NCBI RefSeq assembly: GCF_001571265.1
Contig: NZ_BCTL01000058.1
Span: 1-33,726, forward strand
Direction of reading: 5' to 3'
Length of the DNA stretch: 33,726 nt
Origin: Cedecea neteri NBRC 105707 = ATCC 33855
Lineage (GTDB): Bacteria; Pseudomonadota; Gammaproteobacteria; Enterobacterales; Enterobacteriaceae
Shown here: positions 28,564 through 33,726 of the stretch, piece after piece
Numbering within the stretch: position 1 is the stretch's first letter
Layout of the letters: the number at the start of each line of letters is the position of its first letter
The notes under the pieces: generated by a model
The model's database searches: none
Seen by the model: the letters and a program-made list of their open reading frames with translations, nothing else
Told to the model about the DNA's origin: nothing
Position numbers and translations under genes: made by a program

Positions 28564-29639
28564 CAACACTGATTCACGTATTGGGATCTGATATCCCTCA
28601 TCACAATCAGACGGTATTGCGTTTCTTTAACGACGTTTTAGCCGCCACGACTCCTCATGCACGAGAGTTTCTCGTGGCGTCCGGGGATCACACTCTGTTG
28701 TCCGCTTTTCCAGCGTTGTCGATCGGCCTTTACCCTTCGAAGCAGGCCATTGCCGCAGAGATTCTGGCTAGAGCGCGGGCAAACCGGCAGCAGCGTTTCT
28801 TTTTTCACGGGCAGTTTAACAGCAGCCTCTGGATTGCGCTGTTAACCGGAGGCCTGAAGCCAGAGCAGATGAACTGGCATATCTGGGGGGCCGATCTTTA
28901 TGAGGTTTCCCGCAGCATTAAGTTTCGACTTTTTTACCAGCTCCGCCGTTTTGCCCAAGGGCGAGTAGGGCGCGTTTTTGCCACGCGCGGGGATTTAAGC
29001 TATTTCCACCAGCGCCACCCGCGGGTGCCAGGTGATTTACTGTATTTCCCAACCCGCATGGACTCAGGCCTCAATGCGATGGCTGACGATCGGCAACGGA
29101 GCGGGAAGTTAACGTTGCTGGTAGGAAACTCCGGCGATCGCAGTAACCGGCATGTTGATGCCCTCAAAGCCATTCACCAGCAATTTGGCGACACGGTGCG
29201 CGTTGTTGTGCCAATGGGTTACCCCGCGAACAACGAAGCCTACATTGCTGAAGTAGAGCTGGCTGGCCGCGCTCTGTTTAGCCCGGAGAACATCCAGGTT
29301 CTGACGGAAAAAATGGCATTTAATGACTATCTGGCGCTGCTGCGTCAGTGCGATCTCGGCTACTTTATCTTTGAGCGCCAGCAGGGGATTGGCACGCTGT
29401 GCCTGCTGATTCAGGCGGGTATACCTTGTGTGCTGAATCGTAAGAATCCGTTCTGGCAGGACATGGTCGAGCAGCATATTCCGGTGCTTTTTACCGGGGA
29501 TGCACTTGATGAAGCGACCGTGAGGGAAGCCCAGCGCCAGTTACGTTTACTGGATAAACAAAGCATCGCTTTCTTTAACCCTAACTATATTGATGGGTGG
29601 CACCACGCGCTGAGCATCGCGGCAGGAGAGCAAAAATGA
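28560..29639 (+). CDS. wecF: TDP-Fuc4NAc:lipid II transferase WecF
   Basis: A 359-residue glycosyltransferase (family GT56) that adds Fuc4NAc to lipid II to complete the ECA repeat unit. Conserved segments are [57 protein letters not shown] and [18 protein letters not shown]. It is soluble or peripheral, with no membrane helix. It has the same length as in E. coli. ATGA overlaps exist at both ends, with wzxE and wzyE. Confidence 0.96.
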   Translation: MTTLIHVLGSDIPHHNQTVLRFFNDVLAATTPHAREFLVASGDHTLLSAFPALSIGLYPSKQAIAAEILARARANRQQRFFFHGQFNSSLWIALLTGGLKPEQMNWHIWGADLYEVSRSIKFRLFYQLRRFAQGRVGRVFATRGDLSYFHQRHPRVPGDLLYFPTRMDSGLNAMADDRQRSGKLTLLVGNSGDRSNRHVDALKAIHQQFGDTVRVVVPMGYPANNEAYIAEVELAGRALFSPENIQVLTEKMAFNDYLALLRQCDLGYFIFERQQGIGTLCLLIQAGIPCVLNRKNPFWQDMVEQHIPVLFTGDALDEATVREAQRQLRLLDKQSIAFFNPNYIDGWHHALSIAAGEQK

Positions 29640-30997
29640 GTCTGACACAGTTTGGCGGGTTATTTGTTGTCTGGTTCCTGTCGGTCGGGTTTATCGGGTT
29701 ACTGACGTATCAGGAGTTTCGCCGCGTGCGGTTCAACTTCAACGTCTTCTTTTCTCTTCTTTATTTACTGACCTTCTTCTTTGGTTTTCCGTTCACTTGT
29801 ACCCTGGTGTTCCGCTTTGGAGTCTCAGTGGTGCCGGCAGACGTGCTGTTGCAGGCTCAGCTTGCGGCAGCGTGCTTCTACGGTATTTATTATGTGACCT
29901 ATAAAACCCGGCTCAGGGCGAAGGCTGGGCATAAAGAGCGGCGACCGTTGTTTACCATGAACCGGGTAGAGACGCACCTGACGTGGCTGATGCTGGTGCT
30001 GGTGGCTTTGGTCAGCGTCGGCATTTTCTTCGCCCATAACGGCTTCTTGCTGTTTAAGCTGCACTCTTACAGCCAAATCTTCTCCAGTGAAGTGTCAGGC
30101 GTCGCGCTTAAGCGTTTCTTCTATTTCTTTATTCCAGCCATGCTGGTGGTGTACTTCCTGCGTCAGGACAGCCGGGCGTGGATTTTCTTCCTGGTCAGTA
30201 CCGTCGCTTTTGGCCTGTTGACGTACATGATTGTTGGCGGGACGCGCGCTAACATCATTATTGCCTTTGCCATTTTTCTGTTTATCGGGATTATTCGCGG
30301 CTGGATCTCGCTCTGGATGCTGGCGGCGGCGGGCGTACTGGGTATCGTCGGGATGTTCTGGCTGGCGCTTAAGCGCTACGGATTGAACGTCAGCGGGGAC
30401 GAAGCGTTTTACACTTTCCTTTATCTGACTCGCGATACGTTCTCTCCGTGGGAAAACCTTGGTCTGCTGCTGCAAAACTACGACAAGATCGAGTTCCAGG
30501 GGCTGGCGCCTATTATTCGCGATTTCTACGTATTTATCCCAAGCTGGGTATGGCCAGATCGCCCCGGTACGGTGCTTAATACCGCGAACTACTTTACCTG
30601 GCAGGTGCTGAATAACCATTCGGGACTGGCGATTTCCCCAACGTTGATTGGCTCGCTGGTGGTGATGGGGGGCGTGTGGTTTATTCCTCTGGGTGCGGTT
30701 GTCGTCGGGCTGATTATCAAATGGTTTGACTGGCTGTACGAGCTGGCGAACAGGGAAAGTAACCGCTATAAAGCCGCAATTATCTACGCGTTCTGCTTTG
30801 GTGCGATTTTCAATATGATCGTTCTGGCCCGTGAGGGGTTGGATTCTTTTGTTTCTCGGGTGGTGTTCTTCCTCGTTATTTTTGGCGCCTGCCTGCTCGT
30901 GGCAAAACTACTTTACTGGCTATTTGAAAGCGCAGGGCTCATTCATCAACGCCTGCGCCGCGTGCCTGCGCCTGCTGCCGACACGCAAAATGCATGA
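29636..30997 (+). CDS. wzyE: ECA polymerase WzyE
   Basis: A 453-residue polytopic membrane protein that joins ECA repeat units at the periplasmic face. It is very close to E. coli WzyE (about 450 residues): [20 protein letters not shown], the large periplasmic loop with [10 protein letters not shown], and [11 protein letters not shown] are all conserved. I chose the ATG at 29636, which overlaps the wecF stop (ATGA) and begins MSLTQFGG. An upstream in-frame start at 29597 lies inside wecF. The C-terminal tail is variable. Confidence 0.95.
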   Translation: MSLTQFGGLFVVWFLSVGFIGLLTYQEFRRVRFNFNVFFSLLYLLTFFFGFPFTCTLVFRFGVSVVPADVLLQAQLAAACFYGIYYVTYKTRLRAKAGHKERRPLFTMNRVETHLTWLMLVLVALVSVGIFFAHNGFLLFKLHSYSQIFSSEVSGVALKRFFYFFIPAMLVVYFLRQDSRAWIFFLVSTVAFGLLTYMIVGGTRANIIIAFAIFLFIGIIRGWISLWMLAAAGVLGIVGMFWLALKRYGLNVSGDEAFYTFLYLTRDTFSPWENLGLLLQNYDKIEFQGLAPIIRDFYVFIPSWVWPDRPGTVLNTANYFTWQVLNNHSGLAISPTLIGSLVVMGGVWFIPLGAVVVGLIIKWFDWLYELANRESNRYKAAIIYAFCFGAIFNMIVLAREGLDSFVSRVVFFLVIFGACLLVAKLLYWLFESAGLIHQRLRRVPAPAADTQNA

Positions 30998-31008
30998 CAA
31001 GGATATTC

Positions 31009-31749
31009 ATGAACAACTCTACTGAAGCCCCTTCCTATAACATCCGCGGCCTGAACCTGCTGGGGTGGCGAGATATGCAGCATGCGCTGGATTATCTCTA
31101 CGCGGGAGGCAACTTGCGTCAGGGGACGTTAGTGGCAATCAACGCCGAAAAAATCCTGACGGCAGAAGATGATAAGCAAATTCGCGGTCTTATCGCCGCC
31201 GCGGAATACAAATATGCAGACGGTATCAGCGTCGTTCGCTCCATCCGTAAGAAATTCCCGGAAGCCGTGGTGAACCGCGTTGCCGGTGCCGATTTGTGGG
31301 AAGCCTTGATGCAGCGTGCGGGTCAAGAAGGTACACCGGTATTTTTGGTGGGAGGCAAGCCTGAAGTCCTGACACAAACCGAGGCTAAGCTTAGGCAGCT
31401 CTGGCAGGTCAATATTGTAGGCACTCAGGATGGCTATTTTACGGACGAGCAGCGGGCAGCATTATTTGAGCGCATCCATGAAAGTGGCGCGGCGATTGTC
31501 ACGGTAGCGATGGGATCTCCGCGCCAGGAAATCCTGATGCAGGCATGCCGGGAAGTGCATCCCCAGGCACTTTATATGGGCGTTGGTGGCACGTATGACG
31601 TGTTTACCGGGCATGTAAAGCGGGCGCCAAAGGTCTGGCAAAACTTCGGTCTGGAATGGCTATACAGATTGCTGTCCCAGCCGACCCGAATCAAACGGCA
31701 ACTCCGACTGCTGCGTTATCTGCGCTGGCATTTGACCAACAAGCTTTAA
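31009..31749 (+). CDS. wecG: UDP-ManNAcA transferase WecG
   Basis: A 246-residue glycosyltransferase of the WecG/TagA/CpsF family (GT26) that adds ManNAcA to lipid I to form ECA lipid II. Signature segments are [38 protein letters not shown] and [12 protein letters not shown], with a basic C-terminus ([14 protein letters not shown]) that fits membrane attachment. The ATG at 31009 has AAGGA at 30999-31003 and gives the E. coli length. An ATG at 30994 overlapping the wzyE stop would add five residues. It is the last gene of the operon. Confidence 0.95.
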   Translation: MNNSTEAPSYNIRGLNLLGWRDMQHALDYLYAGGNLRQGTLVAINAEKILTAEDDKQIRGLIAAAEYKYADGISVVRSIRKKFPEAVVNRVAGADLWEALMQRAGQEGTPVFLVGGKPEVLTQTEAKLRQLWQVNIVGTQDGYFTDEQRAALFERIHESGAAIVTVAMGSPRQEILMQACREVHPQALYMGVGGTYDVFTGHVKRAPKVWQNFGLEWLYRLLSQPTRIKRQLRLLRYLRWHLTNKL

Positions 31750-31756
31750 ACCCTCC

Positions 31757-31786
31757 AACGCGCTCACCCGGGCGCGTTTTGCTTTC
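31757..31786 (+). terminator. ECA operon terminator
   Basis: AACGCGC (31757-31763) and GCGCGTT (31772-31778) form a 7-bp stem with an 8-nt loop, followed by TTTT with an interrupted T-rich tail. It begins 7 nt after the wecG stop. Confidence 0.85.
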
Positions 31787-31951
31787 TCTGCGCAATTTTC
31801 CACCAGACTTATGCCAATTTGTTACGCAGTTATTTGTAATTTTGTAAAAAATACGGAACCATTGCGCCCACTCGATGCAGTGCCGTAGTGATGTTGCGCC
31901 AGCAAATCTCTTGCCGACGCTGCATGGCCTGTTATTGAGCCTGGCAACAAC

Positions 31952-31995
31952 CAAACACAATAACCGGTAAAAACCGGAGTAAAGCAAACACAATA
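31952..31995 (+). promoter_or_regulatory. Repeated CA-rich motifs in the yifK leader, likely GcvB target
   Basis: CAAACACAATA occurs twice, at 31952-31962 and 31985-31995, the second just upstream of the Shine-Dalgarno sequence AGAGGA (31997-32002). Between them a small hairpin CCGGT-AAAA-ACCGG occupies 31964-31977. In Salmonella the yifK leader carries ACA motifs that enhance translation and are silenced by the small RNA GcvB, which pairs with CA-rich sequence. The sequence match is direct; control by GcvB here is inferred. The rest of the 256-bp gap upstream holds no gene. Confidence 0.65.
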
Positions 31996-32005
31996 CAGAG
32001 GATTT

Positions 32006-33391
32006 ATGGCAGAGAAAAAAGCAGAGCTGCAGCGCGGGCTGGAAGCTCGACACATTGAACTTATCGCCCTGGGAGGAACCATCGGTGTTGGCCTGTTTAT
32101 GGGCGCCGCCAGTACCCTCAAATGGGCCGGGCCGTCGGTATTGCTGGCGTACATTGTTGCGGGCCTGTTCGTGTTCTTCATCATGCGTTCAATGGGGGAA
32201 ATGCTGTTCCTTGAACCTGTAGCCGGTTCCTTCGCCGTCTATGCTCATCGTTATATGAGTCCCTTTTTTGGGTATCTGACGGCCTGGTCTTATTGGTTTA
32301 TGTGGATGGCGGTTGGTATTTCCGAAATCACGGCAATTGGGGTCTACGTCCAATATTGGTTCCCGGATCTTCCCCAGTGGCTGCCGGCCATTTTTGCTGT
32401 CGGCCTTGTGGCGCTGGCAAACCTTGCGGCGGTCCGCCTGTACGGTGAAATAGAGTTTTGGTTTGCGATGATTAAAGTCACGACCATTATCGTGATGATC
32501 GTCGTGGGCCTGGGCGTTATCTTCTTTGGTTTTGGAAATCATGGCCAGGCGATTGGCTTCAGCAATCTGACAGAGCATGGCGGCTTTTTTGCAGGCGGCT
32601 GGAAAGGGTTTCTGACCGCATTGTGTATTGTTGTCGCGTCCTATCAGGGTGTGGAACTCATCGGTATCACGGCCGGCGAGGCGAAGAACCCGCAGGTCAC
32701 CTTGCGCAGTGCCGTAGGGAAAGTGCTGTGGCGTATTCTGATTTTCTATGTGGGCGCAATTTTCGTTATTGTGACTATCTTCCCGTGGAACCAGATTGGC
32801 ACCACCGGCAGCCCGTTTGTGCTGACCTTTGCGAAAATCGGTATCACGGCGGCGGCAGGAATTATTAACTTTGTTGTTTTGACGGCGGCATTGTCTGGCT
32901 GTAACAGCGGTATGTACAGCTGTGGACGTATGCTCTACGCCCTGGCGAAAAACCGCCAGCTCCCGGCTAAAATGGCGAAGGTTTCCCGTAGCGGTGTGCC
33001 TGTCGTAGGGGTGGCTGTTTCTATCGTTATTTTGCTGCTTGGCTCCTGCCTCAACTACATCATTCCCAATCCGCAGCGCGTTTTCGTTTATGTCTACAGC
33101 GCCAGCGTATTGCCCGGAATGGTGCCGTGGTTTGTTATCCTGATTAGCCAGATTCGCTTCCGTAAGGCGCACCGTGAGGTCATCGCCAGCCATCCGTTCC
33201 GCTCCATTCTATTCCCGTGGGCGAACTACCTGACTATGGCCTTCCTTGTGTGCGTTCTGGTGGGTATGGGGCTGAACGAAGACACGCGGATGTCGCTGAC
33301 GGTTGGGGTTATTTTCCTGGCTGCCGTGACGTTGGTTTATAAGGTATTTGGCCTGAATAAGTACGCCACCAGTGAAAAACTGAACGGATAA
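32006..33391 (+). CDS. yifK: Amino acid permease YifK (ThrP)
   Basis: A 461-residue APC-superfamily transporter, the same length as E. coli YifK. It begins with the family hallmark [24 protein letters not shown] and has about twelve membrane helices. Further conserved segments are [14 protein letters not shown], the ITAGEAKNP consensus and [17 protein letters not shown]. coli YifK has been described as a threonine/serine proton symporter, and the gene is controlled by Lrp and GcvB. It is monocistronic, between the ECA terminator and the argX tRNA operon. Confidence 0.95.
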   Translation: MAEKKAELQRGLEARHIELIALGGTIGVGLFMGAASTLKWAGPSVLLAYIVAGLFVFFIMRSMGEMLFLEPVAGSFAVYAHRYMSPFFGYLTAWSYWFMWMAVGISEITAIGVYVQYWFPDLPQWLPAIFAVGLVALANLAAVRLYGEIEFWFAMIKVTTIIVMIVVGLGVIFFGFGNHGQAIGFSNLTEHGGFFAGGWKGFLTALCIVVASYQGVELIGITAGEAKNPQVTLRSAVGKVLWRILIFYVGAIFVIVTIFPWNQIGTTGSPFVLTFAKIGITAAAGIINFVVLTAALSGCNSGMYSCGRMLYALAKNRQLPAKMAKVSRSGVPVVGVAVSIVILLLGSCLNYIIPNPQRVFVYVYSASVLPGMVPWFVILISQIRFRKAHREVIASHPFRSILFPWANYLTMAFLVCVLVGMGLNEDTRMSLTVGVIFLAAVTLVYKVFGLNKYATSEKLNG

Positions 33392-33399
33392 GCATCAGG

Positions 33400-33444
33400 A
33401 TGCGCAAAGCATAACCAAACGCGCAGTTTTGCGCATATTTTATT
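33400..33444 (+). terminator. Probable yifK terminator
   Basis: ATGCGCAAA (33400-33408) pairs perfectly with TTTGCGCAT (33428-33436) across a 19-nt loop, followed by ATTTTATT. An alternative short hairpin GCGCA/TGCGC (33421-33434) shares the right arm. It begins 8 nt after the yifK stop. The tail is interrupted, so efficiency is uncertain. Confidence 0.6.
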
Positions 33445-33455
33445 GAAATAACCAC

Positions 33456-33484
33456 TAGACAGCTGAGCACGAAGCCCGTATTAT
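33456..33484 (+). promoter_or_regulatory. Sigma-70 promoter of the tRNA operon
   Basis: TAGACA (33456-33461) and TATTAT (33479-33484) are separated by exactly 17 bp. The GC-rich discriminator CCGACCCCGC follows directly, which is typical of stable-RNA promoters under stringent (ppGpp) control. The first tRNA starts 21 bp later. Confidence 0.85.
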
Positions 33485-33505
33485 CCGACCCCGCAACGGC
33501 GCTAC

Positions 33506-33582
<77 letters not shown>

Positions 33583-33638
33583 TTTATAATGGCGCTAGAG
33601 CTGCGGTGGTATCATATACCGCGTGAAAGTTTTACAGT

Positions 33639-33715
33639 GGTGGCTATAGCTCAGTTGGTAGAGCCCTGGATTGTGATTCCAGTTGTCGTGGGTTCGAGTC
33701 CCATTAGCCACCCCA
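33639..33715 (+). tRNA. hisR: tRNA-His (anticodon GTG)
   Basis: A 77-nt cloverleaf with the anticodon loop TTGTGAT (GTG at 33673-33675) and encoded CCA. The extra 5' G at 33639, opposite the discriminator C, is the identity feature of histidine tRNAs and is genome-encoded as in other bacteria. It follows tRNA-Arg by 56 nt in the same transcript. The Leu and Pro tRNAs expected next lie beyond the window. Confidence 0.97.
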
Positions 33716-33726
33716 TTAATTTAGAT

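Noticed and set aside
32189-33193. 334-codon ORF antisense to yifK
   Set aside because: Shadow of a membrane-protein gene. The translated product is polar and low in pattern, with no recognised motif and no promoter.

Overview
The window is a stretch of enterobacterial core chromosome, the equivalent of the E. coli region around 84-86 minutes. Gene content, gene order and near-identical proteins (Rho, TrxA, RhlB, IlvC) place it in the Enterobacteriaceae. It is not E. coli K-12: ilvG is intact, rffG and rffH are absent from the enterobacterial common antigen (ECA) operon, and an extra two-gene unit sits between ilvC and ppiC. I cannot name the genus. All comparisons with E. coli are from memory, not from a search.

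Layout. (1) 1-3029: tRNA-Trp with its terminator, then hdfR (-), the candidate macrodomain site maoS, maoP (+) and yifB/comM (-). (2) 3030-12514: branched-chain amino acid synthesis. It holds the ilvL leader peptide and attenuator, the tiny ilvX, and ilvG-ilvM-ilvE-ilvD-ilvA as one operon. The convergent regulator ilvY and its divergently read target ilvC follow. (3) 12515-13411: an Rrf2-family regulator overlapping a small membrane protein with a CxxC motif (DUF1360-like). (4) 13412-20690: ppiC (-), rep (+), rhlB-gppA (-), trxA (+), the rho leader and rho (+). (5) 20691-31780: the ECA operon, in the order short leader ORF, wecA, wzzE, wecB, wecC, wecD, wecE, wzxE, wecF, wzyE, wecG, ending in a hairpin terminator. 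(6) 31781-33726: the amino acid permease yifK with a CA-rich leader, then the promoter of a tRNA operon and its first two genes, tRNA-Arg(CCG) and tRNA-His(GTG). The operon continues past the window.

How the genes work together. IlvA, IlvGM, IlvC, IlvD and IlvE make up the isoleucine/valine pathway. It is controlled by ilvL attenuation and, for ilvC, by IlvY. The wec/wzx/wzy genes build the ECA trisaccharide on undecaprenyl phosphate, flip it, polymerise it and set chain length. The dTDP-4-keto-6-deoxyglucose they need is not made by any gene in this window.

Most of the window is ordinary core genome, and I see no new multigene defence system, CRISPR array, prophage, insertion sequence or integron. 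The observations most worth a second look are the missing rffGH, the Rrf2/DUF1360 pair with a palindrome on its start codon, an aromatic-rich 26-residue leader ORF coupled to wecA, and a cysteine-rich ilvX.
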